64,000 bases of DNA from positions 4,216,001 to 4,280,000 of the forward strand of contig NZ_CP009962.1 of the NCBI RefSeq assembly GCF_000786695.1, read 5' to 3'. Both the position numbers and the translations under genes were made by a program. This DNA is from Collimonas arenae (lineage in GTDB: Bacteria; Pseudomonadota; Gammaproteobacteria; Burkholderiales; Burkholderiaceae_D). Shown one piece after another: positions 1 through 8,032 of the stretch. Below the pieces are notes generated by a model. That model made no database searches. It was not told the origin of the DNA and saw nothing but the letters and a program-made list of their open reading frames with translations. The stretch's first letter is position 1, and the number at the start of each line of letters is the position of its first letter.

Positions 1-1
1 C

Positions 2-1456
2 AAGGTAGTCCTGATGGATCAGGGAGGAAATCTGCGCGCCGACGCCGGCTGTGCACTCGACGTCTCCCGGCCACAGCCGCGCTGGTCGGAGCAGGATCCT
101 GCACAATGGTGGCAAGCCACCTGCGACACCATCGCTAAACTGCGCGCCAAGGCCCCGCGGGAATTCCGCGATGTGCGCGCCATCGGCCTGTCTGGCCAGA
201 TGCACGGCGCGGTCATACTGGATGCGCATGACAAGGTGTTGCGGCCGGCGATCTTATGGAACGACCTGCGCAGCGTCAGCGAATGTGCCGAGCTGACCGA
301 GCGTGCACCGCAGTTGCACCAGATCGCAGGCAACCTCGCCATGCCCGGCTTTACCGCCCCCAAGCTGCTGTGGCTGGCGCGTCACGAACCGGACATATTC
401 GCCGCCATGGCGGCTGTGCTGCTGCCCAAGGACTGGCTGCGCCTGAAACTCACCGGCAACAAGGTATCCGAACCCTCCGATGCTGCCGGCACACTGTGGC
501 TGGACGTAGCCAAACGCGACTGGTCGGATGAATTGCTGGCTGCCACCGGCATGCGCCGAGCACACATGCCGCGCCTGGTGGAAGGCGGCGAATCGTCCGG
601 TACGCTGTTGCCCGAGGTGGCCGATGCCTGGGGCCTGTCGCAGCAAGTCATCGTCGCCGGCGGCGGCGGCGACGGCGCCGCCAGCGCAGTCGGCATCGGA
701 GCGGTCAATCCCGGTGACGGCTTCATTTCCCTCGGCACCTCCGGCGTGCTGTTCGTCGTCAACGACCGCTTCCGCCCCAATCCTGCCCAGGCAGTGCACG
801 CCTTCTGCCACGCCCTCCCCGGCCGCTGGCACCAGATGAGCGTCATGCTCTCCGCCGCCAGCTGCCTGCGCTGGTTCTGTCGGCTGGTCAGCGTCGATGA
901 AGCCACCCTGCTAACGGAAATCGCAGCGCTAAGCGCGGCAGAGCTCGAAAACGCACCGCTTTTCCTCCCCTATCTATCCGGCGAACGCACACCCCACAAC
1001 GATCCCTACGCACAAGGCGTATTCCATGGAATATCGCACGCCCACGGCCGCGCCGCGCTCGGTTATGCCGTGATTGAAGGCGTCACCTTCGGCATGGCCG
1101 ACGGCCTCGCAGCCCTGCACACGGCCGGCACCGAGGTAAGCGAACTGTCGCTGGTTGGCGGCGGCTCACGCAGCCCCTACTGGGCGCAACTAATTGCCGA
1201 CGCATTGAATGTGCGGATGATTACCCATATCGGCAGCGAAACCGGCGGCGCTCTCGGCGCAGCACGACTGGCATGGCTAGCGACGAACGACCAGCCGGAT
1301 AAAGAAGCCGTCATCTGCGCCAAGCCACCAATGCGTGAAGTATTCACGCCAAATCCGCTGCGCCACAAGGCATTGCAGCCGCGCCTGGTGGCCTACCGCG
1401 AAATCTACCGCTGCCGCCCAGAACGCATCGTCGACGCCGAACAACCAGCGCACTGA
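2..1456 (+). CDS. xylB: Xylulokinase, 5-prime end cut by window edge
   Basis: This FGGY-family sugar kinase phosphorylates D-xylulose to xylulose 5-phosphate in the cytoplasm, feeding the pentose phosphate pathway. The frame is open to the left edge and its first residues (KVVLMDQGGNL) match the interior of the N-terminal ATPase fold that normally follows a GTSEVK motif, so only about a dozen residues are missing. The substrate-side motif QMHGAV lies near the start, the glycine-rich GGGGDGAASAVG near the middle and GGGSRSPYW/ETGGALGAA near the end, all as in XylB. The ATG at 14 is internal and should not be taken as the start. The C-terminus is complete at a TGA. Glycerol or other FGGY kinases are the alternative, but the motif set favours xylulokinase. 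Confidence 0.9.
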   Translation, partial: KVVLMDQGGNLRADAGCALDVSRPQPRWSEQDPAQWWQATCDTIAKLRAKAPREFRDVRAIGLSGQMHGAVILDAHDKVLRPAILWNDLRSVSECAELTERAPQLHQIAGNLAMPGFTAPKLLWLARHEPDIFAAMAAVLLPKDWLRLKLTGNKVSEPSDAAGTLWLDVAKRDWSDELLAATGMRRAHMPRLVEGGESSGTLLPEVADAWGLSQQVIVAGGGGDGAASAVGIGAVNPGDGFISLGTSGVLFVVNDRFRPNPAQAVHAFCHALPGRWHQMSVMLSAASCLRWFCRLVSVDEATLLTEIAALSAAELENAPLFLPYLSGERTPHNDPYAQGVFHGISHAHGRAALGYAVIEGVTFGMADGLAALHTAGTEVSELSLVGGGSRSPYWAQLIADALNVRMITHIGSETGGALGAARLAWLATNDQPDKEAVICAKPPMREVFTPNPLRHKALQPRLVAYREIYRCRPERIVDAEQPAH

Positions 1457-1530
1457 GTTGTATCAACTAAGGCATTAATTGCTGATAGAATATATTTTGT
1501 GTTTTTGCATGGTCTCTTGGCAAAAACAGT

Positions 1531-1606
1531 GCCGGTGTAGCTCAGTTGGTAGAGCAATTCATTCGTAATGAAGAGGTCGGGGGTTCGACTCCTCTCTCCG
1601 GCACCA
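1531..1606 (+). tRNA. tRNA-Thr (anticodon CGT)
   Basis: A 76-nt cloverleaf can be folded by eye: acceptor GCCGGTG pairs with CTCCGGC (one T-T mismatch), the D-arm is GCTC/GAGC, the anticodon loop TTCGTAA carries CGT, and the T-loop is TTCGACT. CCA is encoded. It decodes ACG. It lies 75 nt after the xylulokinase gene. Confidence 0.95.
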
Positions 1607-1725
1607 GATGTTCCATATCTCATATGGCTCCGAACGCTTTCTGGCGTAGCCAGATAAATCTTTGTCAGCCCATATTCATATTGATCCATACGCTATCCAC
1701 TACTAGATCGACCATCGCTGATCCA

Positions 1726-1754
1726 CGGCAGCACACCAGTGTGATGTGCTGCCG
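1726..1754 (-). terminator. Hairpin after the autotransporter gene
   Basis: A perfect 10-bp stem (CGGCAGCACA at 1726-1735, TGTGCTGCCG at 1745-1754) with a 9-nt loop starts 7 nt beyond the stop codon of the adhesin gene. No long T-run follows on the minus strand, so it may be a weak terminator or a 3-prime stabilising hairpin. Confidence 0.5.
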
Positions 1755-1761
1755 GTAAAAT

Positions 1762-4700
1762 CTACCAGGTGAAGCCGTATCCGACTTGGAGGACAGTGTT
1801 TTGCCCCGTAGTACTGACCCCCGCACCCCAAGCGCTATTACCGCTACTGCTAACCTGTTTGAATTGCAACGCAAGCGCGTTATAGCCCTGATACGAGCCC
1901 AATCCCACTCCTAGTCCCCTTTTTCCAGGATTTATAGTCGGCATCACCACACCTGAAAGAGCCGCACCCATGGCAACACCGGAGTAGGCAATGCGTTTGA
2001 TATCACCAATCTGGTTTTGGACATTTTGAAGTTGAGATACATTTACCGCATCAGTCGGATTGATCCCTGGCGCCACATTGGTAATTCGGCGCTCGTTACC
2101 TGTCGAACCCACCGACAATGTGTTTGCCTCATTGGCCACGGAATTGGCGCCGATCGCCACTGAATTGTCTCCTGCCGCTAGAGCGTTCGACCCCATTGCC
2201 ACCGAATTTACACCTGTCGCTTGCGCCGTTGCTCCCACTGCTACTGCATTGTTGCCTGAAGCCAGTGAGTTTTGACCAATCGCGACGGTAGGATCACCGG
2301 TTGCCTGGGCATTATTACCTATCGCCACTGAACCGGCTTGCGAGGCCAACGCTCGAAAACCTACCGCTGTAGTATTGACATCAGTTGCTTGGGAGTTAGA
2401 ACCAAAGGCTGTCGCACCGTCCTTTGTCGCCTGTGCACATAGGCCCGAACCGGTGGCATCTATGCCACTGATATGACTACACGTGGCCGCCGTAACATCA
2501 ATGATCGCAGTACCTGTCGTACTCCGAGTTTGCACGGTACCGTTGGCGTTGGCACCACCAATCGTAGTGCCTCCTAGAGTAGCTCCATTTGCAGCCGCAT
2601 TATTTGAAGCATCCGCCAACGGAGTCAGCGCGGCATTGACGGTTGAAAGACCTGTAATTTGACTCAGTCCTGTCGACAATGATGACAATCCGGTCGACAG
2701 CGACATCACATTGCTGTTTGTCGTGCTCAAGCCAGTCGACAACGATGTAATGCCGCTGCTGGCGGCACTCAAACCTGTAGAAGTGGATGTGGATAGCGAT
2801 GACAGCGCATTGTTAGTCGTACTTAAACCTGTCGACAGTGAATTTACACCACTTTGTGCCGTACTAATTCCTGTCGACGTCGATGTTGACAGCGATGACA
2901 CGTTACTGTTCGTCGTGCTCAAACCAGTTGACAGCGACATGATGCCGGTCGACGCGGAAGTAGACAAAGACGATAACTGACTGAAATTCACAGCATCGGT
3001 TGGATTCACACCGGCAGCCACATTGGTAAGAGTCACGGGCGTTGTCGCGCCAACCCCTCCTAAAGTAACTCTGGTGTGGCCAGGGTTATCATATTGAACG
3101 GAGTTAGCAACTCCCGTCGACAACGAACCGATGTTGCTGGCGTTGGTGCTGATCCCTGTGGAAGTTGACGTCGACAGCGAGGTTACGTTGCTGTTGGTGG
3201 TGCTCAGACCGGTCGACAACGAACCGATATTGCTGGCGTTGGTGCTGATGCCAGTCGATGTCGACGTCGACAACGATGTCACATTGCTGTTGGTCGTGCT
3301 CAGGCCGGTCGACAGCGAACCGATGTTGCTGGCGTTAGTGCTGATGCCGGTCGAAGTCGACGTCGACAGCGATGTCACATTGCTGTTGGTCGTACTCAGG
3401 CCGGTCGACAACGAACCAATGTTGCTGGCGTTGGTGCTGATCCCGGTCGAGGTTGACGTCGACAACGACGTTACGTTGCTATTAGTCGTGCTCAGCCCCG
3501 TCGACAGCGAACCGATGTTGCTGGCGTTGGTGCTGATCCCTGTCGAGGCAGAAGTCGACAGCGATGTCACATTGCTATTGGTCGTACTCAGGCCGGTCGA
3601 CAAGGAACCGATATTGCTGGCGTTAGTGCTGATCCCTGTCGAGGTCGAGGTCGACAACGAAGTCACATTGCTGTTGGTCGTGCTCAGGCCAGTCGACAGC
3701 GAACCGATGTTGCTGGCGTTGGTGCTGATCCCTGTCGACGTCGACGTCGACAGCGAAGTCACATTGCTGTTGGTGGTGCTCAAACCAGTCGACAACGAAC
3801 CGATGTTACTGGCGTTGGTGCTGATGCCAGTCGAGGTCGAGGTCGATAGCGAAGTCACATTGCTGTTGGTCGTGCTTAGACCAGTCGACAGCGAACCAAT
3901 GTTGCTGGCGTTGGTGCTGATGCCGGTCGAGGCCGACGTCGACAACGACGTGACGTTGCTGTTGGTGGTGCTCAGGCCAGTCGACAGCGAGCCGATGTTG
4001 CTGGCGTTGGTGCTGATGCCGGTCGATGTCGACGTCGACAACGACGTCACGTTGCTATTGGTGGTGCTCAAGCCAGTGGACAACGAACCGATGTTGCTGG
4101 TGTTGGTGCTGATCCCTGTCGATGTTGAGGTCGACAGCGAATCGACGTTGCTATTGGTCGTGCTCAGGCCAGTCGAAGTTGAAGTCGATAGTGAGGTTAG
4201 TTGGCTAAAATTCACTCCGTCAGTTGCTACCGTACCGGCGGCGACATTTGTAAGCTTATTTCCTGCGAGACTGGCACCGCTAGAAAACGTCGCAAGACCA
4301 CTACTGGAAAATGTCCCGGTTACAGCTGTGTTACCTTTAAAATTTATGCCGGAAGGACCATAAAGCGTAATCACACCTGTGGCATTATTGCCCGTGGCGC
4401 CAATCCACATATAAGCATCAGAACCAGCTACTCCGCCGTTCGCGCTCGGTGATTCTGATAAAATCACTCCCGTGCCAGTACCACAATTTCCTTCGTTGCC
4501 GGACCAAGTAGTCGTGGCCCAGTTCGAGATACCTGTAATCCCCCAAGTATTTATTGCACCAGCATTTCCGTTGCAATTGCCTATCGCCCCTGCCCATGCA
4601 GTGTCGGCAAAAACCCCCAAGAGGAAAATAGCTGCAATGTTCTGAGCGATCTGCCTTATAGCACCTCTTTGTGCTATCGATGCAAACGATTGTGCATTTG

Positions 4701-4809
4701 ATGATACTTCGACGCAGCTTCTCCCTTTGCTCTGGCTCTTTGCTAGCTCCCCAACCACACACCATTGACCGGTGGCTTTATTCCAAATAACTCTGAAAAT
4801 TTTGTTCAT
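1762..4809 (-). CDS. Trimeric autotransporter adhesin (YadA-like)
   Basis: A predicted surface adhesin of 1015 residues secreted by the type Vc route. The start at 4809 is chosen because MNKIFRVIWNKATGQW is the classic extended signal peptide region and AGGGG lies just upstream; an upstream in-frame ATG at 4914 has no such support. Signal cleavage is likely near residue 73 (DTAWA). Residues about 211-563 are eleven 32-residue stalk repeats rich in Ser/Thr (SLSTGLSTTNSNV). YadA-head-type repeats (SVAIGNNAQATG, SVAMGSNALAAG) occupy roughly 790-900, then a neck (NPTDAVNVSQL) and a C-terminal anchor of about 75 residues ending in FTW that would form the trimeric barrel. Neck motifs GVNFSQL and AVNFSQL also occur before and after the repeat block. 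The head-like block lies near the anchor, beyond the long stalk. Confidence 0.92.
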   Translation of the reverse strand: MNKIFRVIWNKATGQWCVVGELAKSQSKGRSCVEVSSNAQSFASIAQRGAIRQIAQNIAAIFLLGVFADTAWAGAIGNCNGNAGAINTWGITGISNWATTTWSGNEGNCGTGTGVILSESPSANGGVAGSDAYMWIGATGNNATGVITLYGPSGINFKGNTAVTGTFSSSGLATFSSGASLAGNKLTNVAAGTVATDGVNFSQLTSLSTSTSTGLSTTNSNVDSLSTSTSTGISTNTSNIGSLSTGLSTTNSNVTSLSTSTSTGISTNASNIGSLSTGLSTTNSNVTSLSTSASTGISTNASNIGSLSTGLSTTNSNVTSLSTSTSTGISTNASNIGSLSTGLSTTNSNVTSLSTSTSTGISTNASNIGSLSTGLSTTNSNVTSLSTSTSTGISTNASNIGSLSTGLSTTNSNVTSLSTSASTGISTNASNIGSLSTGLSTTNSNVTSLSTSTSTGISTNASNIGSLSTGLSTTNSNVTSLSTSTSTGISTNASNIGSLSTGLSTTNSNVTSLSTSTSTGISTNASNIGSLSTGLSTTNSNVTSLSTSTSTGISTNASNIGSLSTGVANSVQYDNPGHTRVTLGGVGATTPVTLTNVAAGVNPTDAVNFSQLSSLSTSASTGIMSLSTGLSTTNSNVSSLSTSTSTGISTAQSGVNSLSTGLSTTNNALSSLSTSTSTGLSAASSGITSLSTGLSTTNSNVMSLSTGLSSLSTGLSQITGLSTVNAALTPLADASNNAAANGATLGGTTIGGANANGTVQTRSTTGTAIIDVTAATCSHISGIDATGSGLCAQATKDGATAFGSNSQATDVNTTAVGFRALASQAGSVAIGNNAQATGDPTVAIGQNSLASGNNAVAVGATAQATGVNSVAMGSNALAAGDNSVAIGANSVANEANTLSVGSTGNERRITNVAPGINPTDAVNVSQLQNVQNQIGDIKRIAYSGVAMGAALSGVVMPTINPGKRGLGVGLGSYQGYNALALQFKQVSSSGNSAWGAGVSTTGQNTVLQVGYGFTW
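3120..4176 (-). repeat. Eleven tandem 96-bp stalk repeats
   Basis: The period is 96 bp (for example the ACGTTGCTGT/ACATTGCTGT block recurs at 3185 and 3281). Each unit encodes 32 residues around SLSTGLSTTNSNV and GISTNASNIG. Units differ mostly at synonymous sites, with occasional Thr-to-Ala changes, so the array is in-frame and expandable by recombination. The long open frame on the plus strand here is only a mirror of this repeat. Confidence 0.95.
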
Positions 4810-5484
4810 TTTTGTACCCCTATAAAAATAATCAGTTCGATTTAAAGGAAAAGTACGCAAAAGCCAGTTAGGAAAAATGTATAGCGTTGTTGGTTTGCAT
4901 TGAATTTCAAGCATTAATTTGCGATGAACATTGCCGCATTCATGAATCTTGCTTTTGAGTTGTTATTGACATGACTTAATTTTTTGTCTCCTCCCTTGCT
5001 TATGAGATTTATCCAGCAGTTGCTATCGTCAAAGCTCCCCCTCGGTTATATGTTTCCTCAAGGCTTAACACCCATAGAGCCGTCTCAAATTACGACACTA
5101 CGTTCGTGATTTGGTAGCTTTTGTTTTAAATCAGGATGAGGACTTGATGAGGTGCGAATTATCAACGCTGGAGATGTGTCGACTTCTAAAAGGGACACCA
5201 AATGTAGGTAGCGTCTAAAACTATTTCTGGATATCACCAAGCGAATAGCGATTTCCTTCAAGAACACTTGGTCAAAATATGCGTGTCGAATAAAGCCTTG
5301 TAATGCCATGTTCAGCACTCCAATCTTCTACTCTTGGCGTTGAAACAGAATTTGTTGATTTCAACCAATCAAAAAATTGCCAACCAGATATTGATTTAAA
5401 ACAATATAGGTGGTTTTCTTCAAATAGCCATAATATTTAACAGTGTTTAACATAAAATAAATGTAAATTTTATTGTTTTTACAT
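4810..5484. other. AT-rich intergenic region, no convincing gene
   Basis: Upstream region of the adhesin gene, so it should hold its promoter, but I cannot pick out a clear -35/-10 pair. A short minus-strand frame (5085-5318) contains a stretch resembling the helix-turn-helix of IS21 transposases (IAIRLVISRNSFRRYL) and may be another IS remnant. It has no ribosome-binding site. Confidence 0.5.
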
Positions 5485-5667
5485 TCAAATAAAAGTCATT
5501 CCTTTGCTTGCTGAACTGCCCCTCTCGCACTGATCCATTCGTCGCTGCCACGCAAAGGTGACAAGTCTGTTGTACGATCCCTCAAAGCCTAGTGCACATA
5601 GGTCAACATGGATCTGTTTCAAGCGGTGACACTGTTGTCGAGATTTGATCGCAACGACTCGGTCCAA
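5485..5667 (-). pseudogene. IS21-type transposase (IstA) fragment
   Basis: The translated stretch LKQIHVDLCALGFEGSYNRL followed by a Phe-Ala-Trp-Gln segment and SSASKG resembles the middle of IstA proteins (alternating LHADL..GF.GSY.RV motifs followed by an ASKG-type linker before the DDE domain). Only about 55 residues survive; there is no ATG start, and the sequence stops just before the catalytic domain would begin. Its right boundary abuts an inverted repeat. Family assignment is from memory of IstA motifs and is moderate. Confidence 0.45.
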
Positions 5668-5669
5668 TA

Positions 5670-5708
5670 TGATGTGACCCCCTGCGACTGGACCAGGGGT
5701 TCACATCA
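5670..5708. repeat. 15-bp imperfect inverted repeat
   Basis: Arms TGATGTGACCCCCTG (5670-5684) and CAGGGGTTCACATCA (5694-5708) match at 14 of 15 positions with a 9-nt loop. It lies at the edge of the IstA fragment, so it may be an IS-associated structure or target hot spot. Confidence 0.7.
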
Positions 5709-5777
5709 ATAGTGCGTCATTTTGTGTCAATACCTTGCGGACAAATTCCCGTGCAAACGTAAACCATATGGGAGGTT

Positions 5778-5832
5778 CACGCTTTTGCGCGCTGCGTTAA
5801 AAGCAGACCCTTTAACGCAGCGCGCAGGCGTG
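5778..5832. repeat. Perfect 15-bp inverted repeat with extended stem
   Basis: GCGCGCTGCGTTAAA (5787-5801) and its exact reverse complement (5811-5825) enclose a 9-nt loop. CACGC/GCGTG outside (5778-5782 and 5828-5832) extends the stem past a small internal loop. There is no T-run on either side. Function unknown. Confidence 0.75.
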
Positions 5833-5898
5833 GGGGGCTGCATTTTAAATGCCAGGAACCCGATACGTTCGTCACGTAATGTGAAGGCCTAGGGCGTA

Positions 5899-5921
5899 AG
5901 AAAAGCCGCACAAAGCGGCTT
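5899..5921 (-). terminator. Probable terminator of the tRNA-Arg transcript
   Basis: AAGCCGC (5903-5909) pairs with GCGGCTT (5915-5921). On the minus strand the stem is followed by TTTTCTT. It lies about 130 nt downstream of tRNA-Arg on the same strand. Confidence 0.6.
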
Positions 5922-6051
5922 GAGATGGCGCTACCTGTAATTGACAGTTTTTTTCAGCGCTTTTGTAAAACTCTGCATTTTTGAAAAAAAGCGCAAAGTT
6001 CCCTAAACACATGGTTTATGGAGTTTTATGCTGAGAATGGGAAAATGGGGA

Positions 6052-6126
6052 TGGTCCCGCCAACAGGAATCGGACCTGTATCTAGCGCTTAGGAGGCACT
6101 CGTTCTATCCATTGAACTATGGCGAG
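6052..6126 (-). tRNA. tRNA-Arg (anticodon CCT)
   Basis: On the minus strand the acceptor CTCGCCA pairs with TGGCGGG, the D-arm is GTTC/GAAC, the anticodon loop CTCCTAA carries CCT and the T-arm ACAGG/CCTGT is perfect. CCA is encoded. It reads AGG. IS remnants and orphan genes lie on both sides, a common setting for tRNA-targeted integration, but I found no duplicated 3-prime end. Confidence 0.95.
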
Positions 6127-6744
6127 ACAGTGAAATTCAAAGGGTGAAATAAGCCTACGATTTTATTTGATTAACACAATAAATTCAATGACTTACAGGA
6201 TTTTCTCCAATACTCCCCCATATTTCTTTCGGTGCAAACTCATATGAACTAACGCTCTGACCGCTACAGATCTTCTACAACCCTCGACCACAAAACAAGA
6301 GGAATCGTATGGCATCCATACTCGCAGTCGGTAAACGTTAGCGCGCTCAAGTTCGCACTAAAGGCAGGAGTATAGCAAAAACCTTTCGCACGAAGTCAGG
6401 GGGCTAAGAAATGAGCGCTCGCAACTGAAATCGATGTCGATGCAAGGAATGCCTTGGCATTGAAACTAAATGTCGAAACGTTAATAGCAGACTACCGAAT
6501 AGTACGGGAAAATCTGGCCGGGCAACTGGCACAAAGTCCAACGAGCATTACATGCTGAGGTGCCTAGTTGGAAATTTGGCTACAAAATTGCAAACGGACT
6601 GGCCGCCCAGAACATCGTCGGATATGCTCAGGATCGTCGCGCCGAAGGTGTTGGCGGCTAAGAAGACACTCAATCATCGGGGGAAGACGTTAAGTGATGA
6701 ATACCCCAAAAAAATCAAGCTGGCTGTGGCCGTAATTCGTAGAT
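6127..6744. other. No recognisable gene; possible decayed coding
   Basis: Around 6415-6560 a short open frame without an ATG reads NALALKLNVETLIADYRIV, and another frame near 6555-6660 reads KFGYKIANGLAAQNIVGY. They look protein-like, but stops and frame changes interrupt them, so a decayed gene is possible. I cannot name a family. Confidence 0.4.
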
Positions 6745-7125
6745 ATGGAATCTGCACAGAAGGCAGTTAAATACGGTTATTGGGCGGCTATCATTGTTGC
6801 AATCGTGACCGCTATTTTTTCCACCATAGCGATGGCGGCTCAAAAGAAAATTGCCACCATCGATGGAACAGCCTACCTAGATGCGGCTCTATTTGCCTTC
6901 ATTGCTTGGAGGATTAAAAAATATTCGAAAATGTTTGCAGTGATTGGTGTGGTGCTATTTTTGATCGAAAAAATATTACTTATAAAGACAATGGGTGGCG
7001 CAGGCTTATTTCAGGCTGTCTTTGTTATGGTGCTGTTCATCAATGGGGTAAGAGGAGTATTTGCCTATCACCGGCTTTTGTGGCAGTCCCAATCCGTGGA
7101 TGGGAACATGAACGCAGCTCCTTAG
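6745..7125 (+). CDS. Small integral membrane protein, unknown function
   Basis: A 126-residue protein with about four hydrophobic spans: YGYWAAIIVAIVTAIFSTIA, then AALFAFIAW, MFAVIGVVLFLIEKILLI and LFQAVFVMVLFINGV. Lys/Arg-rich turns (RIKKYSK) separate them, as expected for an inner-membrane protein. No catalytic motif is visible and I do not recognise the family. The start ATG at 6745 has only a weak upstream purine stretch. It stands alone, followed 75 nt later by a strong terminator hairpin. It sits in an AT-rich accessory region between tRNA-Arg and an insertion sequence, consistent with horizontal acquisition, though that is inference. Confidence 0.7.
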   Translation: MESAQKAVKYGYWAAIIVAIVTAIFSTIAMAAQKKIATIDGTAYLDAALFAFIAWRIKKYSKMFAVIGVVLFLIEKILLIKTMGGAGLFQAVFVMVLFINGVRGVFAYHRLLWQSQSVDGNMNAAP

Positions 7126-7200
7126 ATTTAGTGGGTATTTACTAAATGGCGTAACAATGCATCGGAAATCAATGTTTGATCGATAGCGCTAAAACCAAGT

Positions 7201-7238
7201 AAGGGCCGGGCCGCATAGCGATATGCCGGCCCTTTTTT
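7201..7238 (+). terminator. Rho-independent terminator
   Basis: AAGGGCCGG (7201-7209) pairs with CCGGCCCTT (7226-7234) and six T residues follow. It most likely ends the transcript of the membrane-protein gene at 6745-7125. Confidence 0.85.
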
Positions 7239-7674
7239 GATACTTTGTCTTCCAATTATCCTGATGCACACGGGCGATCCGCGCCACTTTTCCAAAGAAC
7301 CCGACCGATAGCTGATTCTCATCATCATACCAACGAGTCGGAGTAGTTTTACGAAATAGAAGAGGTAATGCAGGCGGTCAAAAAAACGCAGCGGCGCATG
7401 CTGTGAAGGGAAAGCACTACATGCGCCACCGTGCCGGCAGAATACGGCTGCAAGCACAGCCAAGGCCACGTCCAGAAAAAAGGTTAGAAGATTGATGCGG
7501 ATGGAAGATCGAATTCAGGCATCGGAGGTGACTTCTTGTGTATCAAAACAGACGCTTATTTTCTCTTGGGAATTTTATTTGAAAACAATTGAAAAATGAC
7601 ATTTTTTTCCACTGGACGGCCAGGAATCATTTCAGCAATGATGCTGTTCTTTATAGTATTTCGGAGATTTCTAA
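7239..7674. other. No gene seen
   Basis: Moderately AT-rich spacer. A minus-strand open frame overlaps it, but it reads straight through the terminator stem and has no start signal, so I do not call it. The last 20 nt hold the GGAG ribosome-binding site of the next gene. Confidence 0.6.
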
Positions 7675-8013
7675 ATGGAGATGTATCTGGAGGATCCAAT
7701 ACTCAATGAGAGTATCCAGAGAATTTTGGGACTGGCAACGCTGTCACTTTATGGTGAACCTGTCGAGTATGCGGTAGAAGTAATCGTCAACAAAGTGAGA
7801 CGTTATTTAGTATTGAAGAAGTCGGGCGATCCCCTGACTAATGTAAAGCAATATAAAAACATCTTGGTGAATCTCGCACAGAATATACATCCAAGCATGC
7901 CCGACTATGAGCGAACCATTGCTTATGCTGCCTCGCTCATTGTGATCGACGAAATTATCGCCACCAGCATGACTCCATTTGTGCAAAAGACAAACTGCAG
8001 CAAACATCCGTAG
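7675..8013 (+). CDS. Hypothetical soluble protein next to an IS
   Basis: A 112-residue protein starting at ATG 7675 with GGAG 9 nt upstream. It is predicted soluble and mostly helical, with no signal peptide or membrane span; the centre reads YAVEVIVNKVRRYLVLKK and the end YAASLIVIDEIIATSMTPF. I recognise no family. Its stop lies 19 nt before the left end of the IS481-type element, so the gene does not appear truncated by the insertion. AT-rich composition and isolation suggest an accessory gene. Coding status rests on the ribosome-binding site and a plausible protein composition. Confidence 0.55.
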   Translation: MEMYLEDPILNESIQRILGLATLSLYGEPVEYAVEVIVNKVRRYLVLKKSGDPLTNVKQYKNILVNLAQNIHPSMPDYERTIAYAASLIVIDEIIATSMTPFVQKTNCSKHP

Positions 8014-8032
8014 AAATACAATTGATTTCGGC

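Noticed and set aside
3131..4363. 410-codon open frame on the plus strand inside the adhesin gene
   Set aside because: It is the mirror of the 96-bp repeat array. It repeats LALVLIPVEVDVDS-like units, has no ribosome-binding site, and the minus strand has a complete adhesin with signal peptide and anchor.
6052..6126. Integrative element inserted at tRNA-Arg
   Set aside because: I found no duplicated tRNA 3-prime end and no integrase gene in the window. The region is accessory-looking but cannot be called a defined island.
7128..7469. 113-codon minus-strand frame
   Set aside because: It spans the terminator stem at 7201-7238 and has no start signal or recognisable domain.
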